Origin: CAVVEQ01 sp963802095
Lineage (GTDB): Bacteria; Chloroflexota; Anaerolineae; Anaerolineales; Anaerolineaceae
Assembly (NCBI GenBank): GCA_963802095.1
Contig: CAWDHI010000001.1
Span: 186,001 to 250,000 of the forward strand
Reading direction: 5' to 3'
DNA: 64,000 bases
Within the stretch, counting starts at the first letter, position 1. Every line of letters begins with the position of its first letter. A model generated the notes under the pieces. The model saw only the letters and a program-made list of their open reading frames with translations. It was not told the origin of the DNA and ran no database searches. Both the position numbers and the translations under genes were made by a program. This document shows positions 51,294 to 60,448 of the stretch, piece by piece.

Positions 51294-52247
51294 ATGGAAA
51301 AAAAGGTGATGCTCGATCTTTACCATCAAATGGTATTGATTCGCCGCGTCGAGGAATCCGCTGCGGAGCTGTACCAGCAGGGTAAGATTGGCGGATTTCT
51401 TCACTTGTATATCGGACAGGAAGCGGTGAGCACAGGATTGATCGCCGCGCGCAAACCACAAGACCGCGTTATTACAGCCTACCGGGACCACGGTGTAGCA
51501 ATCAACTGCGGTATCTCCGCCAGAAAGGTTGTTGCGGAGCTGCTCGGGAAAGCCACCGGCATCTCCAAAGGCAAAGGCGGCTCCATGCACATGGCGGATG
51601 TGAACCTGAATTTCTGGGGAGGCCATGCCATCGTTGGGGCACACCTGCCCATAGCTGCCGGATTAGCCCTGGGTGACCAATACCAGAAAACGGATGGGGT
51701 AACAATCTGCATGTTCGGAGATGGAGCCAGCAATATCGGGTTCTTCCATGAAGCGCTGAACTTATCCAAGGTGTGGAATTTACCTGTGCTGTGGGTGTGC
51801 GAGAATAATCAGTACGGGATGGGAACAGCCATCGATCGCGCCTCCGCAGTCTCAGAGATCGTTCAAAAAGCCTGCGGTTACGGGATGAAAGCGGATCAGG
51901 AAAACGGGATGGATGTTCTGGCGGTTTACGATAAAGCCCATGAGATGATAACGCGTATTCGTGCCGGGGAAGGTCCCATGTTCCTGGAATACATGACCTA
52001 CAGGTTCCGCGGGCATTCGATGGGTGATCCAGAGCGATACCGCAAAAGCGACGAGGTCAAGCGTTGGGAAAAAGATGACCCTATCGGGATCTTTTACGAT
52101 CATCTGGTGAAGAATAAAATCGCCACGAAAGCAGGACTGAAGAAGATCGAACAGGAAGTTGAAGCGGAGGTGGAAGACGCGGTTCGCTTCGCCGAGGAAA
52201 GCCCGGAACCTGCTGCCGAAGAGTTATTCACGAATATTTACGCCTGA
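51294..52247 (+). CDS. pdhA: 2-oxoacid dehydrogenase E1 component alpha subunit (pyruvate type)
   Basis: E1-alpha binds thiamine diphosphate and decarboxylates the 2-oxoacid. The GDG...NN motif is present as FGDGASNIGFFHEALN and CENNQYGMGT, and RGHSMGDPERYR follows. The GGSMHMAD and FLHLYIGQEAV segments favour pyruvate (or acetoin) over branched-chain acids. GGAGG before ATG 51294 gives 317 aa. E1-beta follows, so E1 is a heterotetramer type. Terminal oxidation to acetyl-CoA connects to PPDK-controlled pyruvate. Confidence 0.92.
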   Translation: MEKKVMLDLYHQMVLIRRVEESAAELYQQGKIGGFLHLYIGQEAVSTGLIAARKPQDRVITAYRDHGVAINCGISARKVVAELLGKATGISKGKGGSMHMADVNLNFWGGHAIVGAHLPIAAGLALGDQYQKTDGVTICMFGDGASNIGFFHEALNLSKVWNLPVLWVCENNQYGMGTAIDRASAVSEIVQKACGYGMKADQENGMDVLAVYDKAHEMITRIRAGEGPMFLEYMTYRFRGHSMGDPERYRKSDEVKRWEKDDPIGIFYDHLVKNKIATKAGLKKIEQEVEAEVEDAVRFAEESPEPAAEELFTNIYA

Positions 52248-52259
52248 GGAGTGGGAGAT

Positions 52260-53231
52260 ATGACTCAAATTACAATGCGGGAAGCAATCTCCCAGGCACT
52301 TTGGGAGGAAATGGAAAGAGACCCGAAGGTTTTTATTCTTGGGGAGGAAGTTGGGGTCTGGGGTGGCACGTATGCAGTGACCAAAGGTTTTTATGATCAT
52401 TTCGGTCCCGACCGGGTGCGGGATACGCCAATCGCCGAGAGCGCGATTGTTGGGGCAGCTATCGGAGCAGCGCTGACAGGTTTGAGACCAGTGGCGGAAT
52501 TAATGACCATCAATTTCGCTTTCGTAGCCATGGACCATATCGTCAATGAGGCGGCGAAGCTGCATTATATGTTCGGTGGGCAGATGAAGCTTCCCCTGGT
52601 GATCCGAACGGTAAGTGGTGGAGGCAGGCAGTTGGGTGCGACCCACAGCCAGGTTCCAGATGCAATTTTCGCGCATTTCCCCGGGTTGAAGGTGGTAGCT
52701 CCTGGAACACCTGCAGATGCGAAGGGAATGCTTAAAGAAGCCATTCGTTCTGATGATCCCATTCTGTTCATCGAAGAAGCCACTCTCTACCAGGTGCGTG
52801 GAGAAGTGCCGGAAGGCGATTACACCATCCCTATTGGAAAATCGACTGTTGCCCGACCTGGCAGGGATGTTACTATCGTAACCTACAGCAAGGAAGTGGA
52901 TAATTCCTTCAAGGCAGCACAGAGACTCGCAGAGGAAGGGATCGAAGTTGAGATAGTGGATCTACGATCGCTCCGGCCGTTGGATATGGACCCGGTTATT
53001 GAATCGTTCAAGAAAACCAACCGGGCTGTGATTGTTGAGGAAGGCTGGATGTCCTACGGTGTTGGATCCGAAGTGGCAGCCAGGATCTATGAAACCGCTT
53101 TTGATTATGTGGACGCGCCTGTGAAGCGGGTGGCTCAAAAGGAGGTTCCGCTTCCCTATAACCGAACATTGGAGGCCATGGCGCTGCCGCAAGTCGAAGA
53201 TATCGTAAACGCTGTCCGGGAGGTGTTGTGA
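52260..53231 (+). CDS. pdhB: 2-oxoacid dehydrogenase E1 component beta subunit (pyruvate type)
   Basis: E1-beta completes the thiamine-dependent active site. The N-terminal MREAISQALWEEMERDPKVF, GEEVGVWGGTYAVTKGF, DTPIAESAIVGAAIGAAL and GGRQLGATHSQ are diagnostic, as is the C-terminal transketolase-like domain (VEIVDLRSLRPLD, IVEEGWMSYGVGSEVA). An in-frame GTG at 52251 is weaker than ATG 52260 with GGGAG upstream, giving 323 aa. It lies 12 bases after E1-alpha and shares one base with the E2 start (TGATG). Confidence 0.95.
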   Translation: MTQITMREAISQALWEEMERDPKVFILGEEVGVWGGTYAVTKGFYDHFGPDRVRDTPIAESAIVGAAIGAALTGLRPVAELMTINFAFVAMDHIVNEAAKLHYMFGGQMKLPLVIRTVSGGGRQLGATHSQVPDAIFAHFPGLKVVAPGTPADAKGMLKEAIRSDDPILFIEEATLYQVRGEVPEGDYTIPIGKSTVARPGRDVTIVTYSKEVDNSFKAAQRLAEEGIEVEIVDLRSLRPLDMDPVIESFKKTNRAVIVEEGWMSYGVGSEVAARIYETAFDYVDAPVKRVAQKEVPLPYNRTLEAMALPQVEDIVNAVREVL

Positions 53232-54541
53232 TGGCTGATATCGTTGCAATGCCGAAACTTGGCTTTGATATGGCAGAAGGGATGCTTGTACGCTGGGTGA
53301 TCGCCGAAGGTCAGCCGGTGCAAAAAGGGGCCGTCCTTGCAGAGATCGAAACGGACAAAGCCACTGTGGAGGTGGAAAGCACTTTTAGTGGTGTAGTTTT
53401 CAAGCACCTTGTTACCCAGGGAACCAGCGTGCCTGTAGGCAAGCCGATCGCAGTAATTGCCGCTGAGGGAGAGTCGGTCAATCCATCCTTTTGGGAAATC
53501 GGATCATCGGAAGGGGAACCTAAGAGTACTCAAAAACAACCCGAAACCAAACCAGGCGCGCAAGCCAGCCCGGAAGCTCCGTTTTCTCCTGCGGGATCGC
53601 CATCCGCTTTACCGATTGACCAGGTGGAGATCAAGGCCTCGCCCCTCGCGAAGAAGATCGCCCGCGAACAACAGGTTGATCTTGCCAGGTTGGTGGGCTC
53701 CGGTCCTGAAGGGCGAATCGTCCGGCGGGACGTGGAGGCAGCCCTCAAAACACTTCAGCTTTCCCCCGCTGCTTCCAAAGGCAAAGGGACGCTCCCAGCC
53801 AAAGGCGAATCCGCTGCACCTGCGCTAATTTTCAGGGCTGCACCGATCCCTGTAGATGAGATCATCCCCGCAAATCGCTTGCGAAGTGCTATCGGCCGGC
53901 GAATGACGGAATCCAAACAGCAAGTGCCACATTTCTATATCACCCGCGATTACCGCGTTGACGACCTGCTGGACCTCCGGGAGCAATGGAACGAAGTAGC
54001 GGGAGAAGAAAACCGCCTTTCGATCAACGATTTTATAGTAAAAGCAGCTGCGCTCAGCCTGCGGCAATTTCCAAACATTAATGCTTCCCTTGCAGAAGGA
54101 GGAATTAAACGTCATGGCCACGTCAACATCGGGGTAGCTGTCGCGGTTCCAAGTGGCCTGCTCATGGTTGTTTGCAGGGATGTGGACCAAAAAACTCTTC
54201 CTGCGATAGGCAGCGAGATTCGAGTAATGGCGACCAGAGCACGTGATGGAAAAGTACGACCGGAGGATATCGAAGGCTCCACATTTTCTATCAGCAACCT
54301 GGGGATGTATGATGTGGAGAATTTCGCCGCAATTATTAATCCACCGGAGGTCGCCATCCTAGCAATTGGCACCGCCCGTGAAGTACCCACCATCATAGAA
54401 GGGGAACTCGCAATTTCCAGGATGATGAAGATAACCATTTCGGCCGACCATCGCGTGACCGACGGTGCCGAGGCGGCGCAATTTATGCAGCTGCTTGGGG
54501 ATTATCTGGACATGCCACTTGGATTATTGACAATCGTTTGA
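53231..54541 (+). CDS. pdhC: Dihydrolipoamide acyltransferase (E2) of the 2-oxoacid dehydrogenase complex
   Basis: E2 carries acetyl groups on lipoate and transfers them to CoA. One lipoyl domain (about 1-80) has the lipoylated lysine in EIETDKATVEVES, then a Pro/Ala/Lys-rich linker, the E1/E3-binding domain (ASPLAKKIAREQQVDLARLV, EGRIVRRDVEAAL), another flexible linker, and the catalytic core ending with SADHRVTDGAEAAQFMQLL (HxxxDG). At 436 aa it has one lipoyl domain. No lpd gene (E3) is in the window. A hairpin follows the stop. Confidence 0.94.
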   Translation: MADIVAMPKLGFDMAEGMLVRWVIAEGQPVQKGAVLAEIETDKATVEVESTFSGVVFKHLVTQGTSVPVGKPIAVIAAEGESVNPSFWEIGSSEGEPKSTQKQPETKPGAQASPEAPFSPAGSPSALPIDQVEIKASPLAKKIAREQQVDLARLVGSGPEGRIVRRDVEAALKTLQLSPAASKGKGTLPAKGESAAPALIFRAAPIPVDEIIPANRLRSAIGRRMTESKQQVPHFYITRDYRVDDLLDLREQWNEVAGEENRLSINDFIVKAAALSLRQFPNINASLAEGGIKRHGHVNIGVAVAVPSGLLMVVCRDVDQKTLPAIGSEIRVMATRARDGKVRPEDIEGSTFSISNLGMYDVENFAAIINPPEVAILAIGTAREVPTIIEGELAISRMMKITISADHRVTDGAEAAQFMQLLGDYLDMPLGLLTIV

Positions 54542-54544
54542 ACA

Positions 54545-54584
54545 AAGCTGAAATCCATCCGAAAAACCGGATGGCTTTCAGCTT
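54545..54584. terminator. Hairpin between convergent pdhC and SLT genes
   Basis: A 17-bp stem with one mismatch (54545-54561 with 54568-54584) has an AAAAAC loop. It begins four bases after the pdhC stop and overlaps the last codon of the SLT gene on the other strand. U-tracts are weak, so it may be a bidirectional terminator or a 3'-end stabiliser. Confidence 0.6.
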
Positions 54585-56979
54585 ATGCCGGGCTTCGCTG
54601 GTAGATCATATTGTAAATGTTTAAGAATTCACCAATCTGTATGAGGTAATTGCGGGTTTCCTCGAACCGGATGATCTCTAGGAAAAGATCCATATCCCCA
54701 TTGGAGAGTTCCAGCCATTTTTGAGCATTGCCAGGTCCGGCGTTATACGCTGCGAGAGAAGCAGCGATGTTCCCGCCGAGGTAATCACGCTGATTCATTA
54801 AGTATCTCGTACCCAGGGTGATATTCACATCCGGGCGCCACAAATCGGTATTTGAAAAATCGGGTGGCCAATTCAAGTTCTCCGCCATTTCCTTTCCCGT
54901 GGCAGGCATCAATTGCATTAACCCCATTGCTCCTGCCGAAGATCCCGCACGGCTCTGGAACATACTCTCCTGCCGGATCAAGCTGAAAAGGAGTAGTGGA
55001 TTGATGTTTGCATTCTGGCCTGCAAGGGTGACCAGCTCACGAAAATATGGTCCAAAGCGGATGTGGTTAAAATAAATCGGAGCAGTGAGAGAAGTGTCAT
55101 CATTCAGGTTGGCGAGATTGAGGACCTGCCTGGCACTGAAGATCGCATCACGATGCATCCGATACTTCAGGAATTCAGGAATTAATCGGAAATTACCCAC
55201 CGGGTCTGTTGTGTATGTCTGCCGGAGTGTTTCGAACTCCGCGGCTGCCAGGTTGAATTCTCCAAGATGCCAGAAGAAGATGCCTCGCTGGTAGTTCGGA
55301 TCATTTGCGACAGATTCAAGCGAATCCAGATCCACCGATGGATCAAGGTTGAAGGTGGAGATCAGCCATTCCCTGGCTTGATCTCGCTCTGCCACCAAGT
55401 CGAAGCCAAGATCGAAATTGGCTGGCTGGGTGTATGACTCTTCGTTTACGATCTTCTGTTTGCCACGGATGCCATAATACCCAGTGGGATCCAAGCGGGC
55501 GGCAGTCTCCCATGAGGACAAAGCGGAAGAGAGGTCTCCTTTTGCTTGCTGAGTTTTTCCGATCCAAAAATATGCCTCGGATTGGTTTTCTGCATCCCCG
55601 GCTAATATCGCGGTTCGCTGGAAACCGAGTAAGGCCTGGTCGAAATTACCAAGGCGGTAATGACTGATACTCGATAGAAAAAGCGCACGCAGACTTAATT
55701 CCGCTCCTGGATATTCATCTATCAATCTTGCCCAGGTGTTTGCCGCTTGCGAGAGCAAACCTCCCCTTTCCTGAATGCGTGCTGCGTCGAAAAGGAACTG
55801 GGGAGCTTCCGCAGCATCTGGCACTTCCGCAACGAAATCGATCAATGTTTGCGCTCCCCCGTCAAAATTATCCTGGTACACCCATTGAATGGTAGATTTT
55901 TCGTCCCAAGCCAGATTCCAGAACCGATCCCCTTTATGGTCCTGGATCAAGGCATCCAGTTCCGCGATAGCTGCCTCGTGATTTTCCATCGCTTGTAGGG
56001 AGAGAGCCTTGTAATAATGCCCAGCACCTTCATGATCGGGTGTTTCTGAGAGATAGCGGTTAAACGCATCCAGCGCGTACCCATATTGCCCCGCGTAATA
56101 ATCCACAATCCCCCGATTTAATTCATCAACCGGAATACCATCATTTACGAGTTGGATCAGGCCTGTATAGGAGTCGTAGGAACGCTGATAGTTGTTTACT
56201 GAATCCTGGAAGCGGGCATATGCCTGCTCCGGCAATCCTAGGTTAAGGTAGGATTGCCCGATAAGAAGATTGGCCGTCGCCTTGGGGTAATCTGATTGCG
56301 TCGATGAAAGTAGATCGGAAAAAACTCTTATCGCTTCGGTATCATTGCTGAGCGCCTGGTAGGATTTACCAATATTAATCATTAATATATCCTCATTACC
56401 AGGAGAGGAAGCGTTGAGGGAAGCATAATAGGCGGGAATTGCATTGGAAAAATCACCTGCGTTAATGCGGGCATCGCCGATAAGTTCGAACAGGTAATCA
56501 TCAATTATTCCGGGTCTGGCCGCTTGCAAATTGGCGTATGAAACTGCTGCAGAGGCGTGATCCTGCCTGCTTTCGAAGCATTTACCAGCAAAGAAGTTTG
56601 AAAGCTGGGCAGGTTGTGAGTCGGGGAATTGGCTGGTTATCTGTTGATGTGATTGGATCACCGCATCACAATTTCCCAGTTCATAGTCGGTCTTGATCAT
56701 GCCAAGTAAAGACGTGGCTTGGGTATTGGCATCAACAGCTTCGGCGAGTGCTTGTTGGTAACCCGTCTTGGCTTCGTCGAAATAACCCAGGAAAAACGAC
56801 TCATCCGCGGAAATGACCCGCATCGCAGGAAGGGGAGTTGGTGCCGGGGGAGGCGTGGCGGTCGATTGCAGCGTTAATTCGGGCACGACCGGTGCCGGGT
56901 TTTCCTCCGGATTTTGTTGAACACTGCAAGCGGAAAAAACCAGCAAGCAAATACCTGCGATTAATAATGGGTTTTTCAT
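54583..56979 (-). CDS. TPR-repeat lipoprotein with C-terminal lytic transglycosylase (SLT) domain
   Basis: The signal peptide ends with a lipobox LVFSAC (Cys18), so Lgt and LspA should process it. Residues about 60-600 form many TPR-like helical repeats, similar to the superhelical ring of Slt70. The C-terminal 160 residues are an SLT domain: FSLIRQESMFQSRAGSSAGA with the catalytic glutamate (about 670), GLMQLMPATG, NITLGTRYL, and SLAAYNAGPGNAQKWL. It cleaves peptidoglycan glycan strands by forming 1,6-anhydro ends. At 798 aa it is longer than E. coli Slt70. It probably has its own promoter. Confidence 0.93.
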   Translation of the reverse strand: MKNPLLIAGICLLVFSACSVQQNPEENPAPVVPELTLQSTATPPPAPTPLPAMRVISADESFFLGYFDEAKTGYQQALAEAVDANTQATSLLGMIKTDYELGNCDAVIQSHQQITSQFPDSQPAQLSNFFAGKCFESRQDHASAAVSYANLQAARPGIIDDYLFELIGDARINAGDFSNAIPAYYASLNASSPGNEDILMINIGKSYQALSNDTEAIRVFSDLLSSTQSDYPKATANLLIGQSYLNLGLPEQAYARFQDSVNNYQRSYDSYTGLIQLVNDGIPVDELNRGIVDYYAGQYGYALDAFNRYLSETPDHEGAGHYYKALSLQAMENHEAAIAELDALIQDHKGDRFWNLAWDEKSTIQWVYQDNFDGGAQTLIDFVAEVPDAAEAPQFLFDAARIQERGGLLSQAANTWARLIDEYPGAELSLRALFLSSISHYRLGNFDQALLGFQRTAILAGDAENQSEAYFWIGKTQQAKGDLSSALSSWETAARLDPTGYYGIRGKQKIVNEESYTQPANFDLGFDLVAERDQAREWLISTFNLDPSVDLDSLESVANDPNYQRGIFFWHLGEFNLAAAEFETLRQTYTTDPVGNFRLIPEFLKYRMHRDAIFSARQVLNLANLNDDTSLTAPIYFNHIRFGPYFRELVTLAGQNANINPLLLFSLIRQESMFQSRAGSSAGAMGLMQLMPATGKEMAENLNWPPDFSNTDLWRPDVNITLGTRYLMNQRDYLGGNIAASLAAYNAGPGNAQKWLELSNGDMDLFLEIIRFEETRNYLIQIGEFLNIYNMIYQRSPA

Positions 56980-57045
56980 ATCAGGCTTATAACGGATGCG
57001 GAATATGATGTCAAGTGAAGAATTAATCCATTTTCATCTCTCGCT

Positions 57046-57074
57046 TTGACAAACCGGAAGACCCGTGTTAAACT
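57046..57074 (+). promoter_or_regulatory. Sigma-A-type promoter of mtnA
   Basis: TTGACA (57046-57051) and TAAACT (57069-57074) are separated by exactly 17 bases, in the 149-base gap between the SLT and mtnA starts. The probable transcription start is near 57081, giving a leader of about 48 bases with a hairpin. Confidence 0.82.
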
Positions 57075-57089
57075 AAAATTCAATCCACA

Positions 57090-57113
57090 TGACGCTCTCA
57101 TCTGAGGGCGTCA
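57090..57113 (+). promoter_or_regulatory. Hairpin in the mtnA leader
   Basis: TGACGCTCTC pairs with GAGGGCGTCA (one G-U pair) around a four-base loop, ending 15 bases before the mtnA ATG. No T-run follows. It could be a 5' stabiliser or a translational control element; it does not look like a SAM riboswitch. Confidence 0.5.
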
Positions 57114-57128
57114 TTTGATGTTAGAACA

Positions 57129-58157
57129 ATGCGAACGATCTATTGGGATAAATCCACCGAGCAGGTGAAAACGATCGACCAGCGGGCGTTGCCTGGCAGG
57201 GTCGAATGGGTTACCCTAAACACGGGGGAGGAAGTCGCGATAGCAATCCAAATGATGATCATCAGGGGAGCCCCAGCCATTGGCGTGGCTGGTGCTTATG
57301 GGATGGCTCTGGCGGCTTTTCAATGTAAGGCAATGACTTCCACGATGATGGTTACAAAAATTCTGGAAACCGGAAAATTAATTCAGGCAGCAAGGCCAAC
57401 CGCGGTAAATTTGTGGTGGGCCATTAACCGGATGGAAAAGGTGGTTTTATCCCATACAAGTTCATCGGAAGAATTACCCATCCTCCTTCTGGGTGAGGCG
57501 GAGAAAATTGCCGAAGAGGACATTCGGACCAATTCAAAAATCGCGGAACATGGAATTGGAATTATTGAGGATGGAGATGTAATAATCCATCATTGCAACA
57601 CAGGTTCGCTTGCGACCGTGGAAGGTGGAACAGCGCTTGGTGTAATCAAGGAAGCCTGGAAGCAAGGGAAACGCTTGAAAGTGCTTGTGGACGAAACCCG
57701 ACCACTTTTTCAGGGATCTCGTTTAACTGCCTGGGAGTTACAGCAGGAAGGCATCCCTTATGAGATTATCACTGATAGCGCAGCTGGATTCTTCCTGGAG
57801 AGAAAATTGGCCACCAAGGTTATGTTCGGCGCAGACCGCGTTGCAGCCAACGGAGATGTTGTAAACAAAGTGGGATCATATATGCTCGCACTGGCAGCCC
57901 ATGCGAACCAAGTCCCGGTTTATACGGTTTTTCCATTTACCAGTTTGGATGCCTGCTGCGGGATGGGGAGTGAAATTGAAATCGAATTCCGCTCAGCATC
58001 CGAAATCTTGAATGTAAAGGTTAATGGAAAAAAAATCGCACCACAGGGGGCGAAAGCAATTAATCCTGCATTTGATATCACCCCCAATCATTTAATAACT
58101 GCCTGGATTACAGATAAGGGGATTATTTATCCTCCCTTCAATTATCAGCAAGTGTGA
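57129..58157 (+). CDS. mtnA: Methylthioribose-1-phosphate isomerase
   Basis: MtnA converts methylthioribose-1-phosphate (from MtnP) to methylthioribulose-1-phosphate in methionine salvage. The family features are ALPGRVEWVTLNTGEEVAIA, IRGAPAIGVAGAYGMALA, the catalytic cysteine in HHCNTGSLATVEGGTALG and the aspartate in MFGADRVAANGDVVNKVGSY. It belongs to the eIF2B-like fold. At 342 aa it has normal length. Later salvage enzymes (mtnB/C/D or the DHAP shunt) are not in the window. The next gene follows after 28 bases. Confidence 0.95.
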   Translation: MRTIYWDKSTEQVKTIDQRALPGRVEWVTLNTGEEVAIAIQMMIIRGAPAIGVAGAYGMALAAFQCKAMTSTMMVTKILETGKLIQAARPTAVNLWWAINRMEKVVLSHTSSSEELPILLLGEAEKIAEEDIRTNSKIAEHGIGIIEDGDVIIHHCNTGSLATVEGGTALGVIKEAWKQGKRLKVLVDETRPLFQGSRLTAWELQQEGIPYEIITDSAAGFFLERKLATKVMFGADRVAANGDVVNKVGSYMLALAAHANQVPVYTVFPFTSLDACCGMGSEIEIEFRSASEILNVKVNGKKIAPQGAKAINPAFDITPNHLITAWITDKGIIYPPFNYQQV

Positions 58158-58185
58158 ATTTAGGCGAAGAAGAAGGAATATCTCC

Positions 58186-59143
58186 ATGAGCATAGTTTGT
58201 ACCGGATCAATCGCATACGATTACCTGATGTCCTTTCCGGGGTACTTTCGGGATCATATCCTCCCCGACCGGCTGGATACGATCAGTCTTTCCTTCCTTG
58301 TAGATTCCATGGTCAAGCAGCGTGGAGGAACCGCCCCTAATATTGCTTATACGCTCGCCTTACTTGGCGAACCAACCATGGTGGTTGGCACGGTCGGCGA
58401 GGACTTTGAAGATTACCGGAAGTTCCTGGAACAACACGCGGTAGATACATCATACATACGTACAATTCAAGGAAAATTTACCGCATCCTTTTTCGCGAAC
58501 ACTGACCTGGCGAACGCCCAGATCGCAAGTTTTTATACCGGCGCTATGGTTGATGCAGGTAGTATTTCTCTTCGGGAAATCCCAAGGAGTAAAGTGGACC
58601 TTGTTACCATCTCGCCAAATGACCCAGGTGCGATGCGGCAATATTGCGAGGAGTGCGTTGAACTTGGGATCCCTTACCTATATGATCCCAGCCAACAAAT
58701 TGTTCGGGTGGACCCTGAGGATATCTGTATCGGTGTACAGGGTTGCGAAAGCCTTTTTGTCAATGAGTATGAGTATGAACTTCTCCAGAAACACACCGGG
58801 TACACCCCATCCAGGATCCTTTCCGAAGTCAAGTTCCTGGTTGTTACCTGCGGCAAAGAGGGAGCATTGGTTTATGTAGAGGATCGGGAGTTCAAAATTC
58901 CTGTTGTGCAATCAAATTCCATTGTCGATCCTACAGGAGTCGGTGATGCATTTCGGGGTGGATTTATGCGGGGGTATCGACTTGGATTGGATTGGCAGAC
59001 CTGCGGGCAGATTGGGGGTGCTGGCTGCTACCTATTGCCTGGAGCAGCGTGGAACCCAGAACCATTGTTACACCCCGCAGGAATTCGTGGAAAGATATCG
59101 CAACAATTTCGATGATCAGGGCATCCTGGATGCTCTGCTATAA
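58186..59143 (+). pseudogene. PfkB-family kinase, adenosine-kinase-like, with one frameshift in a G-run
   Basis: Read directly, the frame stops at 59115 after 309 residues with a nonsense tail (AGCYLLPGAAWNPEP). Removing one G from the GGGGG run at 59014-59018 restores a conserved tail (VLAATYCLEQRGTQNHCYTP) and a stop at 59141-59143. The intact part has GGTAPNIAYTLALLGEP, TASFFANTDLANAQIASFYT, and the catalytic GxGD motif DPTGVGDAFRGGF, in the style of archaeal-type nucleoside/adenosine kinases. Between mtnA and ahcY, removal of adenosine made by AhcY is the likely role. The shift may be a sequence error. Confidence 0.85.
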
Positions 59144-59144
59144 T
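59139..59144 (+). promoter_or_regulatory. -10 box TATAAT upstream of ahcY
   Basis: TATAAT overlaps the stop codon of the frame-corrected kinase and lies 23 bases before the ahcY ATG. No strong -35 box is seen. It would give ahcY a transcript separate from mtnA. Confidence 0.5.
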
Positions 59145-59167
59145 TGATTTTTTGATCTGGAGGAATA

Positions 59168-60427
59168 ATGAGCAATTATGATGTGAAAGATATGACATTC
59201 GCTGAAGGCGGTCGCCGCCGTATAGATTGGGCGGAAAATGAGATGCCGGTTCTGCGGATGATCAAAGAGCGATTCAGCAAAGAAAAACCCCTGAAGGGTT
59301 TACGGGTTTCCGCTTGCCTGCACGTGACCACCGAGACTGCCAACCTTATGAAAACCCTGCAGGCAGGAGGAGCGGATATTGTATTAACCGCATCCAACCC
59401 GCTCTCCACCCAGGATGATGTTGCAGCTTCTCTTGTCTCGCACGATGAGATTCCCACATTTGCAATAAAGGGTGAGGATAATGCGACCTATTACAAGCAT
59501 ATTTTTGCTGCATTGGACCACAAACCGCACCTGACGATGGACGATGGCGCGGATCTGGTGAGCACCATGCAAAAAGAACGCAAAGAACTCATAGGAGAGG
59601 TCCTGGGCGGAACCGAGGAGACTACAACAGGTGTTATCCGCCTGCGCGCAATGGCAGCCGATGGCGCCCTGGGTTACCCGATCATCGCGGTGAATGACGC
59701 ACTTACCAAGCACTTTTTTGATAATCGCTACGGAACGGGGCAATCCACCATTGATGGCATCGTACGCGCCACCAATATCCTTCTGGCCGGGCGTGTATTT
59801 GTGGTGGCTGGTTACGGCTGGTGCGGAAGAGGTCTTGCCAGCCGGGCGAGGGGGATGGGTTCGAATGTGATCGTCACCGAAATCGATCCATTGAAAGCCC
59901 TGGAAGCAGTGATGGACGGTTACCGGGTGATGCCGATGATCGAAGCTGCCGGGATAGGCGATATTTTCTGTACAGTTACCGGGGATTTGAATGTGGTTGA
60001 CCAAGCCCATTTCGAGGTGATGAAAGACGGGGCTATCGTGGCGAATTCTGGCCATTTCAATGTTGAGATTAACATACCTGCCCTGGAATCGATTTCAAGA
60101 AACAAAAAACTGGTACGGCCATATGTTGATGAGTATCAGTTGAAGGATGGACGCAGGATATATATCCTGGGTGAAGGTCGTTTGATCAACCTGGCCTCCG
60201 CTGAAGGACATCCTGCGAGCGTAATGGATATGTCCTTTGCCAACCAGGCTTTGAGTTGCGAATACATGGTCAAGAACCACGATAAGTTATCCCGCAAAGT
60301 TTACAGTGTTCCGGAAGAGATCGACCTGGAAATTGCGAAGATCAAATTGGATGCGATGGGCGTGAGGATTGACGTTCTCACACCCGAACAGGTGAAGTAT
60401 TTGAATTCCTGGGAAGAAGGCACTTAA
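59168..60427 (+). CDS. ahcY: Adenosylhomocysteinase
   Basis: AhcY hydrolyses S-adenosylhomocysteine to adenosine and homocysteine, relieving product inhibition of methyltransferases. It uses tightly bound NAD: the Rossmann region VFVVAGYGWCGRGLASRARG is present, with early GLRVSACLHVTTETANLMKT, TMDDGADLVSTM, EETTTGVIRLRAM, and the C-terminal ahcY tail. At 419 aa it lacks the roughly 40-residue insertion of some bacterial and plant forms, the shorter version seen in archaea and Thermotoga. GGAGG lies five bases before the ATG. Confidence 0.96.
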   Translation: MSNYDVKDMTFAEGGRRRIDWAENEMPVLRMIKERFSKEKPLKGLRVSACLHVTTETANLMKTLQAGGADIVLTASNPLSTQDDVAASLVSHDEIPTFAIKGEDNATYYKHIFAALDHKPHLTMDDGADLVSTMQKERKELIGEVLGGTEETTTGVIRLRAMAADGALGYPIIAVNDALTKHFFDNRYGTGQSTIDGIVRATNILLAGRVFVVAGYGWCGRGLASRARGMGSNVIVTEIDPLKALEAVMDGYRVMPMIEAAGIGDIFCTVTGDLNVVDQAHFEVMKDGAIVANSGHFNVEINIPALESISRNKKLVRPYVDEYQLKDGRRIYILGEGRLINLASAEGHPASVMDMSFANQALSCEYMVKNHDKLSRKVYSVPEEIDLEIAKIKLDAMGVRIDVLTPEQVKYLNSWEEGT

Positions 60428-60448
60428 TTCGGAAAACCGAGGATAAGA

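Noticed and set aside
59384..60055. Minus-strand frame of 223 codons opposite ahcY
   Set aside because: ahcY is unmistakable on the other strand; the antisense frame is His- and Cys-rich without any domain.
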